Shown in pieces: positions 15,110 through 26,629 of a stretch of 52,728 nucleotides of DNA (positions are counted from its first letter, which is position 1; every line of letters begins with the position of its first letter). The notes below the pieces were generated by a model. That model was not told the origin of the DNA. It made no database searches and was given only the letters and a program-made list of their open reading frames with translations. This stretch comes from CAYSFW01 sp050329935 (GTDB taxonomy: Bacteria; Pseudomonadota; Gammaproteobacteria; UWMA-0217). Made by a program: the position numbers and the translations under genes. The stretch covers positions 1-52,728 of the forward strand of contig JBHJOI010000006.1 of NCBI GenBank assembly GCA_050329935.1. The letters run 5' to 3'.

Positions 15110-15991
15110 ATGGTAGACGCAGTCAAGATTCTCGGTAGCCTGCTGGCGAGCGGGGCACTGTCCAAAGGCTCGGGTAACAATGTGTTGGGCAGCGTGCTCG
15201 GCGCCGCGTTGGGCGGTGGGGGCGGACGTCAGGGCGGCGGAAATCCGATGATGGACGTTCTGGGTAGCCTGATGGGTGGCGGTCAACAGAGCCGTTCCGG
15301 CGGCGGTGGGCTCGCGGGCGCGGTATTGGGTAGCTTGCTCAAAGGCGGCGGCGGTGGCGCACAAACCGGTGGCGGCGGCTTGGGCGGCATGCTCGGCGGG
15401 TTGCTGGGCGGCGGCGGGCAACCGCAACAAGCGCCAATGGCGCGCGGCGGTGCCGGTGGTGGAATGGGCGATCTGCTGGGTAGTCTGTTGGGCGGTGGGC
15501 AAGCACAGGGTGGCGGTGGTCAGGGCGGCCTCGGCGCGCTGCTCGGTGGCGCGATGGCCAAGTACGCTCAGAGTCAGAATCCGGCGGCCGCGAACGCCGC
15601 GGCGCAGTTCATCCCGACCGGCGCTGAACAACGTCAGGCCGAGGAGCAGGCAACCGTGATCGTTCGCGCGATGATCAACGCGGCCAAGGCAGATGGCCAG
15701 GTCGATCAGAAGGAGCTGCAACAGATCACGGGCAAAATGGGGCAAATGGGCCCGGATGAGATCAATTGGCTGAAGTCGGAAATCAGCGCGCCGCTCGACG
15801 TCAACGCGATGATCAAGAGTGTGCCGCGCGGCATGGAGCAGCAGATCTACGCAATGTCGCTGATGGCGATCGACCTCGATACTCAGCAAGAGGCGAAATA
15901 CCTGCACGAACTGGCACAGGGTCTCGGCATTCCCGCCAATGTGTGCAATCAGTTGCACGAGCAACTCGGCGCACCGAAGATCTTCGCCTGA
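15110..15991 (+). CDS. DUF533 (YebE-like) protein with glycine-rich N-terminal region
   Basis: 293 residues from ATG 15110, with AAGGTGG upstream. Residues about 1-160 consist of glycine-rich repeats with periodic VLGSLLGGG and LLGGA motifs. The C-terminal 120 residues form the DUF533/TerB-like helical domain: EEQATVIVRAMINAAKADGQVDQKELQQI, then MAIDLDTQQEAKYLHELAQGLG. The ADGxVDxxE motif is the TerB-like metal-binding loop. Family members such as E. coli YebE are linked to envelope stress, and a CpxRA-like pair is encoded just downstream. Whether that system controls this gene is speculation. A strong terminator follows. Confidence 0.8.
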   Translation: MVDAVKILGSLLASGALSKGSGNNVLGSVLGAALGGGGGRQGGGNPMMDVLGSLMGGGQQSRSGGGGLAGAVLGSLLKGGGGGAQTGGGGLGGMLGGLLGGGGQPQQAPMARGGAGGGMGDLLGSLLGGGQAQGGGGQGGLGALLGGAMAKYAQSQNPAAANAAAQFIPTGAEQRQAEEQATVIVRAMINAAKADGQVDQKELQQITGKMGQMGPDEINWLKSEISAPLDVNAMIKSVPRGMEQQIYAMSLMAIDLDTQQEAKYLHELAQGLGIPANVCNQLHEQLGAPKIFA

Positions 15992-16006
15992 TCGATCGCC
16001 GACATT

Positions 16007-16040
16007 GAAACACTCGCGCGATACGCGCGAGTGTTTCTTC
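16007..16040. terminator. Strong terminator between DUF533 gene and kinase gene
   Basis: A perfect 14-bp stem GAAACACTCGCGCG (16007-16020) pairs with 16024-16037 across a 3-nt ATA loop and is followed by TTC. The arms begin with GAAA and end in TTTC, so it can serve both the upstream plus-strand gene and the convergent minus-strand kinase gene. Confidence 0.8.
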
Positions 16041-16134
16041 AAAACCAAATCGTTTCGTACAAGGCTGCGCCGGCAAGCGTCTGACCATGATTCATCGCGG
16101 CCTCGGTGCCGCGAGGCCGTGCCAAGCCGAACGG

Positions 16135-17595
16135 CTATAGCTCACCGCGAAACCCGGCGAAGTCGGCGAGCGGTATCTCGATCTCGACCCGCAGTCCGCC
16201 TGAAACCCGGTTACGCGCGCGTATCGTGCCATGATGGGCTTCGATGGCTCGGCGTGCGATTGCCAGCCCTAGTCCGAAGCCGCGTGACGGCGTCGCGTGG
16301 GTGGCTCGGTAGAAGGCGTCGAAGATCGCTTCGAGGTCGCTTTCAGGTACGCCGGGACCTCGGTCCTCGACGGTGATCGTCAACCGCGTGCGGGCCGGAT
16401 CGTGGTTTGCGAGTACCTCGACCGTGCTGCTCGGGGTGGTGAAGCGCACCGCGTTACGGATGACGTTCTCAAACGCACGCTGCAATAGTTCGCCGTGTAC
16501 GGCGGCGGTCACGCTTTCGACATTGACGCTAAGACGCACCGCGCGCCCGAGCGACCGCGCTTCGAACTGGGCGTTGTTGCAGACGTCGGTCAGCAGATCG
16601 ATAAGGTCCAATCGGGCGGTGAATGCGTCGGCGGTGCGGGATTCCAGCCGCGCGAGGGTCAATAGTTCGCCGACGAGTTCGTCCAGGCGCATCGTTTCGC
16701 GTTCGATGCGGTCGAGCGTCGTCTCGGTTTTGCGAGGATTCTGGCGCGCGAGACCGACCGCGGCTTGAAGTCGGGCGAGCGGCGACCGGAGTTCGTGAGA
16801 GACGTCGTGTAGTAGGCGCCGTTGCGATGCGATCAGCGTTTGGAACTGCTGCGCCATGCGATCGAAGTCATGGCCGAGGTCGGCGATTTCGTCGCGACGG
16901 TTGCCCATCATCGGGCTGGCGCGAGTATCCAGTCGACCCGCCGCGGCGGCGTTGAGCGCGGTTCGCAGCGCGCGCACGGGTTTGGCCAGGTACCATGCCA
17001 ATAGTGCGCTGAACCCGAGACTCGCGACTAGGCCGACCGCGATGGCAAACACGGGCGGAGGGGGTCGCGCGTCGAGGTGCGGTAGCGACGGTTCGGCATT
17101 CGCACGCGCCGTGAGCGTCTCTGGCGGTGATGGCGAGCGATGCTCGTCACCGCGATGCGTGTGACCGTGGTGATGAGGAAGCCAATGATCGGTTACTGGC
17201 ACGAACAACAGGTAGCGTGTATCGCCGACGGTGACGTAGCGCGCCACGCGCGGGTCCTGGTCACGTTCGGCCAGGGAGCGCGCCAGGATGACGGATTCGT
17301 GCGCAATCTCGCGACCCAGTAACTCGTTGCCCCGGTCATCGAATACATGGACTTGGGGTTTGTCGCGGCGTTCGGTATCCAGTAGCAGCGCCTGAAGCGC
17401 GCCAACGCCGGCATGGCGCAGCACGGTGGCGGTCGAGGTGATCATGAATGACGCGCGCGGTCCCGCTTCCAGCGCGAGGGCCGACGTGGGCATGACCGCG
17501 CGTTGATAGAGTATGACCGTGAGGCCGACGCCGACACCAGCCAGGATCAGCGCGAGCCAGAACGCAATCAGAAACTTCCAGAACAATCGGCCCAC
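16135..17595 (-). CDS. CpxA-like sensor histidine kinase with His-rich periplasmic loop
   Basis: 486 residues. GTG 17595 is chosen because it overlaps the regulator's TAG stop and has AAGGAA upstream; a longer frame from 17649 would run back into the regulator gene. The order is an N-terminal membrane helix (FWKFLIAFWLALILAGVGVG), a periplasmic domain, a second membrane helix (VGLVASLGFSALLAWYLA), HAMP, the H-box HDVSHELRSPLARLQ, the N-box NVIRNAVRF, VEDRGPGVPESD and GFGLGLAIA. The periplasmic domain holds DHWLPHHHGHTHRGDEH, seven histidines in 17 residues, suggesting metal binding. The kinase would phosphorylate the CpxR-like regulator encoded just upstream in the operon. The trigger is unproven. 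Confidence 0.85.
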   Translation of the reverse strand: MGRLFWKFLIAFWLALILAGVGVGLTVILYQRAVMPTSALALEAGPRASFMITSTATVLRHAGVGALQALLLDTERRDKPQVHVFDDRGNELLGREIAHESVILARSLAERDQDPRVARYVTVGDTRYLLFVPVTDHWLPHHHGHTHRGDEHRSPSPPETLTARANAEPSLPHLDARPPPPVFAIAVGLVASLGFSALLAWYLAKPVRALRTALNAAAAGRLDTRASPMMGNRRDEIADLGHDFDRMAQQFQTLIASQRRLLHDVSHELRSPLARLQAAVGLARQNPRKTETTLDRIERETMRLDELVGELLTLARLESRTADAFTARLDLIDLLTDVCNNAQFEARSLGRAVRLSVNVESVTAAVHGELLQRAFENVIRNAVRFTTPSSTVEVLANHDPARTRLTITVEDRGPGVPESDLEAIFDAFYRATHATPSRGFGLGLAIARRAIEAHHGTIRARNRVSGGLRVEIEIPLADFAGFRGEL

Positions 17596-18287
17596 TAGGT
17601 CGATTCCTTGATGAATTGGTAGCCCTGGCCGCGCACGGTTTGAATGCACGAGCGTCCATCGGCGAGTTGCCCGAGTTTGTGTCGGATGCTGCTCATGTGT
17701 ACGTCGATGCCGCGGTCGAACCGCGTCAGTGGTCGGCCGAGCGCCTGCTCCGAGAGTTCGGTTTTGGAGACCACGTGTCCGGCGTGGCGCGCGAGTACTT
17801 CGAGAAGGTTAAATTCGGTGCTGGTCAGTTCGAGTGGCGTACCGCGCCATTCGGCGCTGCGTCGAGCCGGCCAGATCGTCAGCGCACCGGCATTGAGCAC
17901 GCCGTTCGCGGCCCCGGCGTCAGTTGCTTGCGTGCGGCGCAGGATGGCGCGCAGCCGCGCCGCGAGTTCGCGCGGCGTACAGGGTTTCGGCACGTAGTCG
18001 TCGGCGCCGAGTTCGAGGCCGAGGATGCGGTCGATGTCGTCGCCGCGCGCGGTCAGCATCAGCACGGGAATCTGGCTGCGGGCGCGAATGCGTCGAAGTG
18101 CGTCCACCCCGTTTACTCCGGGCATCATGACGTCCAGCACCACGATGGCGTATTCGCCACTCAATGCGGCCACCACGCCCGATTCGCCATCGTGAGTCAG
18201 GTCGGTCGTGAGACCATCCTGCTCGAGGTATTCGCGTAGCATTTCGCTCAATTCGACGTCGTCGTCGACCAGCAATACCTTGGTCAT
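17595..18287 (-). CDS. cpxR: CpxR-like OmpR-family response regulator
   Basis: 230 residues. The receiver domain has the acidic pair in VDDD (8-10), phospho-acceptor D52 (VVLDVMMPG), T79 and K101 (YVPKPCT). The C-terminal winged helix has LELTSTEFNLLEVLA, the CpxR-like segment LSEQALGRPLTRFDRGIDVHMSSIRHKLG and the terminal VRGQGYQFI. The ALGRPLTRFDR.ID phrase is strongly reminiscent of E. coli CpxR (VLGKRLTPFDRAID), so a CpxR relationship is well supported, but orthology was not tested. It is the first gene of a two-gene operon with the sensor kinase, and the start/stop overlap couples translation. Residue C103 in place of the usual Phe after KP is unusual but probably neutral. Confidence 0.85.
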   Translation of the reverse strand: MTKVLLVDDDVELSEMLREYLEQDGLTTDLTHDGESGVVAALSGEYAIVVLDVMMPGVNGVDALRRIRARSQIPVLMLTARGDDIDRILGLELGADDYVPKPCTPRELAARLRAILRRTQATDAGAANGVLNAGALTIWPARRSAEWRGTPLELTSTEFNLLEVLARHAGHVVSKTELSEQALGRPLTRFDRGIDVHMSSIRHKLGQLADGRSCIQTVRGQGYQFIKEST

Positions 18288-18415
18288 TCCCGTGCCGTGT
18301 TGTAGTGGGTCCTGCCTTGCATGATAACGGCGCGCGTGTTGATACGGTCCGCGTCTTAACCTGAATTTACCTGCGCTAACCGCGCTTCACACGCGGTCGA
18401 GGTAGTCTTGCCAAC

Positions 18416-18485
18416 GATTACAGGCCCTGCGGTCGTGGCTATTTTTCCCCCAGTTTAATCGCTCTGGTCGCACCGGCCTGTAATC
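18416..18485. promoter_or_regulatory. Long-range inverted repeat in the carA upstream region
   Basis: GATTACAGGCC (18416-18426) is exactly complementary to GGCCTGTAATC (18475-18485), with 48 bases between. It could be a structured leader, a looped operator pair or the scar of a small inverted element. Nothing in the sequence decides between these. Confidence 0.35.
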
Positions 18486-18640
18486 ACCTCTGTCTGTTCT
18501 CCCGCGAGAAGATGTCCTGTCAGCCGTCGGGGCGAAGCCTGACCGCGTAATTTCATGATGCGCCGCACAAATAGACACCCGATCTGCCGTTTAGGTAGAA
18601 TGCGGCATCTAGAATTGCGAATTCGATCAAATTTATACGG

Positions 18641-18660
18641 CGGGATGGGTTACCATCCCG
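18641..18660 (+). promoter_or_regulatory. carA: Hairpin just upstream of carA
   Basis: CGGGATGG (18641-18648) and CCATCCCG (18653-18660) pair perfectly around a 4-nt loop, 28 bases before the chosen carA start. There is no T-tract, so it is not an obvious terminator. It may be a leader structure affecting carA mRNA. Confidence 0.4.
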
Positions 18661-18688
18661 CTCGTTTATCTGCGACTTGGAGGCACGT

Positions 18689-19831
18689 TTGCACACCCCT
18701 GCTTTGTTGGCGCTCGAGGACGGTAGCCTCTTTCAAGGGCTCTCGATCGGGGCGGATGGCGCGACCGTTGGCGAAGTCGTGTTCAACACCGCGTTGACGG
18801 GATATCAGGAAATCCTGACCGATCCTTCCTATGCGCGCCAGATCGTGACGCTGACCCACCCGCATATCGGGAATACCGGCGTCAACGCGGAGGATGAGGA
18901 ATCGGGTGCGATTTTCGCGGCCGGTCTCGTGATTCGCGATCTGCCGCTATTGATGAGTAATTGGCGGGCGACCGAGACGCTTCCGGACTATCTCATTCGC
19001 CACGGCGTGGTCGCGATCGCCGATATCGATACCCGCCGCCTCACCCGGATCCTGCGCGAAAAGGGCGCGCAGAGCGGATGCATCATGGCCGGCGTGGTCG
19101 ATGCGGAGACAGCTTTGGCGTGCGCACGCGCGTTCCCGGGGCTCAAGGGGATGGATCTGGCCAAGGAGGTCACGACCGCTACGGCCTACGATTGGGCCGA
19201 GGGCACCTGGGCGCTTGGTTCGGGACATACGCGCCCGGCGCCGGAGGCATTGCCGCATCGTGTCGTCGCCTATGACTATGGGATCAAGCGCAATATCCTG
19301 CGGATGTTGGTGGATCGCGGCTGCCAGGTGCGGGTCGTGCCGGCCGCGACGCCTGCGCGCGAGGTGTTGGCGCTGAAGCCCGATGGGGTGTTTTTGTCAA
19401 ATGGACCCGGCGACCCGGAACCTTGCGCGTACGCGATCGATGCGATCCAGGAAATCGTCGCGACGGGCGTGCCGGTGTTCGGCATCTGCCTGGGGCACCA
19501 GTTGCTGGGACTCGCGAGCGGTGCGCGCACGCTCAAAATGAAGTTTGGACATCATGGCGCGAATCACCCGGTGCAGGATCTTGCCACGCGACGGGTCATG
19601 ATCAGCAGCCAGAATCACGGTTTCGCGGTGGACGAGGCCTCGTTGCCGGACACGCTGGTCGCCACCCACCGATCGCTGTTCGATAACAGTTTGCAGGGCA
19701 TCCGCCGAACCGACCAGCCGGCGTTCAGCTTCCAGGGTCACCCCGAGGCCAGCCCGGGTCCGCACGACGTAGCGCCGCTGTTCGATCAATTCATCGACCT
19801 GATCCGCGCTGCCAAATCCGCCGCCGCCTGA
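18689..19831 (+). CDS. carA: Carbamoyl-phosphate synthase small subunit
   Basis: 380 residues. The start is taken as TTG 18689, because GGAGG (18679-18683) lies 5 nt before it and E. coli carA also starts with TTG; TTG 18677 would sit on the ribosome site itself. The glutaminase subunit supplies ammonia to CarB. The N-terminal domain reads ALLALEDGSLFQG, VGEVVFNT and TGYQEILTDPSYARQIV. The C-terminal class I amidotransferase domain has VFLSNGPGDPEP, the catalytic Cys in FGICLGHQLLG and the His/Glu pair in FQGHPEASPGP. It is followed 11 bp later by carB. The pair feeds both arginine and pyrimidine synthesis. Confidence 0.97.
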   Translation: MHTPALLALEDGSLFQGLSIGADGATVGEVVFNTALTGYQEILTDPSYARQIVTLTHPHIGNTGVNAEDEESGAIFAAGLVIRDLPLLMSNWRATETLPDYLIRHGVVAIADIDTRRLTRILREKGAQSGCIMAGVVDAETALACARAFPGLKGMDLAKEVTTATAYDWAEGTWALGSGHTRPAPEALPHRVVAYDYGIKRNILRMLVDRGCQVRVVPAATPAREVLALKPDGVFLSNGPGDPEPCAYAIDAIQEIVATGVPVFGICLGHQLLGLASGARTLKMKFGHHGANHPVQDLATRRVMISSQNHGFAVDEASLPDTLVATHRSLFDNSLQGIRRTDQPAFSFQGHPEASPGPHDVAPLFDQFIDLIRAAKSAAA

Positions 19832-19842
19832 GTCCGACACAC

Positions 19843-23060
<3,218 letters not shown>

Positions 23061-23064
<4 letters not shown>

Positions 23065-23537
23065 CCAAGGTGCCGCTGACAGTCGCCGGTGCGGAGAAGC
23101 TCAAGGCTGAGTTGCAGCGCTTGAAGACGGTCGACCGTCCGCGGATCATCGCGGCGATCGCCGAGGCTCGCGCGCACGGCGACCTCAAGGAAAACGCCGA
23201 GTATCACGCGGCACGCGAGCAACAGAGCTTCGCCGAGGGACGTATCAAGGATCTCGAGTCCAAGTTGTCGCATGCTCAGATCATCGACGTCACTAAACTC
23301 GAAAACACCGGTAGGGTGGTGTTTGGCACGACCGTGAGCCTGATCTCGGTCGATACCGAAGCGGAGGTGACCTACCGCATCGTCGGCGAGGACGAGGCCG
23401 ATATCGAACTGGGATTGATTTCCGTGACCTCTCCGATCGCGCGCGCGTTGATCGGGAAAGAAGAAGGCGATATCGCGAAGGTGCAGGCGCCCGGCGGGAT
23501 CATCGAGTACGAGATCACCGAGATCCAATATATCTGA
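23061..23537 (+). CDS. greA: Transcription elongation factor GreA
   Basis: 158 residues. GreA rescues backtracked RNA polymerase by stimulating cleavage of the transcript 3' end. Family motifs are complete: PLTVAGAEKLKAELQRLKTVDRP, then AIAEARAHGDLKENAEYHAAREQQ with the acidic coiled-coil tip (D and E of GDLKENAEY), and the C-terminal FKBP-like domain with VVFGTTVSL, TYRIVGEDEAD, ISVTSPIARALIGKEEGD and VQAPGG. It overlaps the end of carB by 4 bp. greB is present separately upstream, so both factors exist in this genome. Confidence 0.97.
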
Positions 23538-23555
23538 CCCGAGCGCCTTCGGGTC
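23536..23555. terminator. Hairpin at the 3' end of greA, convergent with yhbY
   Basis: GACCCGA (23536-23542) pairs with TCGGGTC (23549-23555) around a 6-nt loop, beginning within the greA stop codon. There is no T-tract, so intrinsic termination is uncertain. A location between convergent genes is what one would expect for a stop signal. Confidence 0.4.
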
Positions 23556-23623
23556 GCTCCGACCCAGGCGGTGGACGCCTGACGGAGCGTTGATAGCCAA
23601 GCCATCCCGCGCGGTCGTGGTGC

Positions 23624-23926
23624 CTAGCGCGCCTGCGACAGATCGACTTTCGGATGATCCGCGTTGCGCCGAAACAATAACGCAGTGAAGCCGGTGCGGG
23701 CGATCAGTTCGGCCCCGGTCTGAGCGCAGAGCTCATCGAGTAGTAATGCGCGCGCGTCCCGATCGTCGCTCCGGATCTTGACCTTGATGAGCTCATGTGC
23801 GTCGAGCGCCTCGTGGGTGGCCGCGATCACGGTATCCTTGAGGCCCTGGTCGGCAATCATGACAACGGGGTGGAGTCTGTGTCCGAGGCCCCGCAAATAC
23901 TTCTTTATACGCTGATCCAATATCAT
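23624..23926 (-). CDS. yhbY: Ribosome assembly RNA-binding protein YhbY
   Basis: 100 residues, a single CRM (CRS1-YhbY) RNA-binding domain. The start at 23926 fits the family N-terminus (DQRIKKYLRGLGHRLHPVVMIAD) and gives normal length; a much longer open frame upstream lies antisense to rlmE and is rejected. Visible motifs are GLKDTVIAATHEALDAHELIKVKI and, at the C-terminus, GFTALLFRRN, with the GxxxxLYR-like strand used for binding pre-50S particles. It is transcribed divergently from rlmE, the same arrangement as in E. coli. The ribosome site is weak. Confidence 0.93.
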   Translation of the reverse strand: MILDQRIKKYLRGLGHRLHPVVMIADQGLKDTVIAATHEALDAHELIKVKIRSDDRDARALLLDELCAQTGAELIARTGFTALLFRRNADHPKVDLSQAR

Positions 23927-23980
23927 CACTTTGGGTGGTTGGTTAGTCCCGTAACGTTGCGCGCTGATAGTATTGAAACC

Positions 23981-24601
23981 ATGGCCCGAAGTAAAAGCAG
24001 CCGGCGTTGGCTGGATGAACATTTCTCCGATGAGTTCGTTCGTCGTGCGCAAGCCGAGGGCTATCGCTCGCGGGCCGTGTATAAGTTGATGGAGCTGGAT
24101 GATCGGTATCGGTTGTTGAAACCGGGTATGGTGGTTGTCGATTTGGGCGCGGCACCGGGTGGGTGGAGCCAGGTCGCTTCGCGCAAGCTCGGTCGCGGCG
24201 CGAGGGTCATTGCCAGCGACATCCTGCCGATGGTGCCGTTGGAGGGGGTTGATTTCGTGCAAGGCGATTTTTGCGAGCAAATCGCGCTGGACCAGATCAT
24301 CGAGCTGCTCGGTACGCGTCGCGCCGATCTTGTCTTATCGGATATGGCCCCCAATATGAGTGGTGCGGAGGCCGTGGACATACCGCGAGCCATGTATTTG
24401 GCGGAACTTGCGGTGGATATGGCGCTCAAGGTCTTGCGACCGGGGGGCGGCTTTCTGGTCAAGTTGTTCCACGGAGAAGGCTTTGATGATTACGTGAGAT
24501 TATTGCGTCAGAACTTCGAGGGTGTGATTCTACGCAAACCTAAGGCATCGCGACCACGCAGCCGTGAGATCTATGCCTTGGCCACGAATCGTAAAACATA
24601 G
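23981..24601 (+). CDS. rlmE: 23S rRNA 2'-O-methyltransferase RlmE (RrmJ/FtsJ)
   Basis: 206 residues from ATG 23981; an in-frame extension to 23795 runs through yhbY and is rejected. RlmE methylates the ribose of U2552 in the 50S A-site loop, using S-adenosylmethionine. The SAM-binding loop DLGAAPGGWSQ is at 54-64, and the K-D-K-E catalytic tetrad is present: K35 (RAVYKL), D121 (SDMAPNMSG), K161 (FLVKLFHG) and E196 (SREIY), each offset by exactly three from E. coli numbering. ftsH follows 40 bp downstream on the same strand, the usual heat-shock pair. Confidence 0.97.
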   Translation: MARSKSSRRWLDEHFSDEFVRRAQAEGYRSRAVYKLMELDDRYRLLKPGMVVVDLGAAPGGWSQVASRKLGRGARVIASDILPMVPLEGVDFVQGDFCEQIALDQIIELLGTRRADLVLSDMAPNMSGAEAVDIPRAMYLAELAVDMALKVLRPGGGFLVKLFHGEGFDDYVRLLRQNFEGVILRKPKASRPRSREIYALATNRKT

Positions 24602-24641
24602 TATGTTTGCCGAGACGCTGAACTAAGCGAGGAGCTGTTTT

Positions 24642-26567
24642 TTGAACGACCTAGTGAAGAATTTGCTGTTGTGGGCCGTCATCGCGGTGGTGTTGATGTC
24701 AGTATTCAACGGTTTCAACCAGCGCACGGCACCTTCCGCATCGCTTTCGTACACGCAATTCATCGCCGAGGTGAAAAGCGGGCGCGTGCGCAGTGTGTTC
24801 GTCGAAGGGCGTAAAGTCGAGGGGGTCACGGCCGCCGGCGAGAAGTTCACGACTTATACGCCTGACGATCCGCAGATGGTCAACGATCTGATCAATCATA
24901 ACGTCGAGATTCAGGCCAGCCCGCCTCCGCAGCGCTCGTTGCTGCTGGAAATTCTGATTAGCTGGTTCCCGATGTTGCTGTTGATCGGTGTTTGGGTGTT
25001 CTTCTTGCGCCAGATGCAGGGTGGCGGCGCCGGGCGCGGCGCGATGTCGTTCGGCAAATCGAAAGCCCGGCTGATGAGCGAAGATCAGATCAAGGTGACC
25101 TTCGGCGACGTCGCCGGATGCGACGAGGCCAAGGACGAAGTCGCCGAACTGGTCGAGTTTCTGCGCGATCCCGGCAAGTTTCAGCGCCTCGGTGGTCAGA
25201 TACCGCGCGGCGTGCTGATGGTCGGCCCGCCCGGTACGGGCAAGACGTTGCTCGCGAAGGCAATCGCGGGCGAGGCTAAAGTACCGTTCTTCAGCATTTC
25301 TGGATCGGATTTCGTTGAAATGTTCGTCGGCGTGGGCGCGTCGCGTGTGCGCGATATGTTCGAGCAAGCGAAAAAGCACTCGCCGTGCATTATTTTCATC
25401 GATGAGATCGACGCGGTCGGTCGTCATCGCGGAGCAGGCCTCGGCGGCGGTCACGATGAGCGGGAGCAGACGCTTAACCAGCTACTGGTCGAGATGGACG
25501 GTTTCGACGGCAAGGAGGGCATCATCGTCATCGCAGCGACCAACCGACCTGATGTGCTCGATCCGGCGCTGTTGCGGCCGGGCCGTTTCGACCGTCAGGT
25601 CGTGGTCCCGTTGCCCGATGTCCGCGGTCGCGAACACATTCTCAAGGTCCACATGCGCAAGGTGCCGGTTGGAAACGACGTGAAGCCGAGTCTGATCGCG
25701 CGTGGCACGCCCGGTTTTTCGGGCGCTGATTTGGCCAATCTGGTAAACGAAGCCGCCTTGTTCGCGGCGCGCGCCAGCAAGAAAACCGTTGATATGGACG
25801 ACTTCGAGCGCGCGAAGGACAAGATCATGATGGGCGCGGAACGACGTTCAATGGTCATGAGCGAGGACGAAAAGAAACTCACGGCGTTCCACGAAGCCGG
25901 TCATGCGATCGTCGGACGGTCGGTGCCCGATCATGATCCGGTCTACAAGGTCAGCATCATCCCGCGCGGGCGCGCGTTGGGTGTGACGATGTTCCTGCCG
26001 CAGGAGGATCGCTACAGCCATAGCAAGCAGCATCTCGAAAGCATGATTTCGAGCCTGTTCGGTGGTCGTTTGGCCGAGGAGATCATCTTTGGCGCGGATA
26101 AAGTGACCACCGGAGCGTCTAACGACATTGAGCGTGCGACCAATCTGGCGCGGAATATGGTTACGCGGTGGGGTTTGTCGGAAAAGCTCGGTCCCCTGGC
26201 CTACAGTGAAGAAGAGGGCGAGGTATTTCTCGGACACTCCGTCACGAAGACGAAATATCTCTCCGACGAAACGGCGCATGCCATCGAGGAGGAAATACGC
26301 CACATCGTTGACCGCAATTATGACCGGGCGAAGCGTATCCTGACCGAGCATTTGGATAAGCTGCATCTGATGGCTGGGGCGTTGATGAAATACGAAACGA
26401 TCGATTCCGACCAGATCGACACGATCATGCAGGGCAAGGAGCCTGGCCCCCCTGCGGGGTGGTCCGATGATGACGTCGGAACGGGGCGGAATACGCCATC
26501 GGGTAAGTCATCGGTGACAACAGGGTCGACGGGTGGCAAGCTCAGCGGGGCCGCGGGTCAAACCTGA
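24642..26567 (+). CDS. ftsH: ATP-dependent zinc metalloprotease FtsH
   Basis: 641 residues from TTG 24642, with GAGGAG upstream; the peptide NDLVKNLLLWAVIAVVL begins as in other FtsH proteins, and no ATG fits. Inner-membrane protease that degrades misassembled membrane proteins and regulators such as LpxC or sigma-32. Membrane helices lie at about 5-23 and 100-122 around a periplasmic loop. The AAA module has Walker A GPPGTGKT (195-202), Walker B IIFIDEID and the second region of homology ATNRPDVLDPALLRPGRFDR. The zinc site HEAGH is at 417-421. The terminator at 26601 follows. Confidence 0.97.
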   Translation: MNDLVKNLLLWAVIAVVLMSVFNGFNQRTAPSASLSYTQFIAEVKSGRVRSVFVEGRKVEGVTAAGEKFTTYTPDDPQMVNDLINHNVEIQASPPPQRSLLLEILISWFPMLLLIGVWVFFLRQMQGGGAGRGAMSFGKSKARLMSEDQIKVTFGDVAGCDEAKDEVAELVEFLRDPGKFQRLGGQIPRGVLMVGPPGTGKTLLAKAIAGEAKVPFFSISGSDFVEMFVGVGASRVRDMFEQAKKHSPCIIFIDEIDAVGRHRGAGLGGGHDEREQTLNQLLVEMDGFDGKEGIIVIAATNRPDVLDPALLRPGRFDRQVVVPLPDVRGREHILKVHMRKVPVGNDVKPSLIARGTPGFSGADLANLVNEAALFAARASKKTVDMDDFERAKDKIMMGAERRSMVMSEDEKKLTAFHEAGHAIVGRSVPDHDPVYKVSIIPRGRALGVTMFLPQEDRYSHSKQHLESMISSLFGGRLAEEIIFGADKVTTGASNDIERATNLARNMVTRWGLSEKLGPLAYSEEEGEVFLGHSVTKTKYLSDETAHAIEEEIRHIVDRNYDRAKRILTEHLDKLHLMAGALMKYETIDSDQIDTIMQGKEPGPPAGWSDDDVGTGRNTPSGKSSVTTGSTGGKLSGAAGQT

Positions 26568-26600
26568 GTCGCGATTTCCTATCGTCAACGATTACCGAGG

Positions 26601-26624
26601 AAGAGGCCCGTCAGGGCCTCTTTT
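26601..26624 (+). terminator. Intrinsic terminator after ftsH
   Basis: AAGAGGCCC (26601-26609) and GGGCCTCTT (26614-26622) pair perfectly around GTCA, running into TTTT. It ends only 5 bases before the folP start codon, so the terminator occupies the folP ribosome-binding region. Confidence 0.85.
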
Positions 26625-26629
26625 CATTG

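Larger units (their letters stand above)
18288..18688. other. Divergent regulatory region cpxR-like / carA
   Basis: A 400-base gap between divergent genes with no credible coding content. It holds a perfect 11-bp inverted repeat with 48-nt spacing (18416-18426 and 18475-18485) and a compact hairpin next to carA (18641-18660). No clear ArgR box or sigma-70 pair was found. Confidence 0.6.

Noticed and set aside
17596..17649. Upstream start for the sensor kinase
   Set aside because: It would overlap the regulator by 55 bases and add 18 residues before the membrane helix. The GTG overlapping the regulator's stop, with its own ribosome site, fits better.
18600..18640. ArgR box or sigma-70 promoter for carA
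   Set aside because: The AT-rich GAATTCGATCAAATTTATA stretch resembles an ARG box only loosely, and the -35/-10 spacing (13 bp) is too short.
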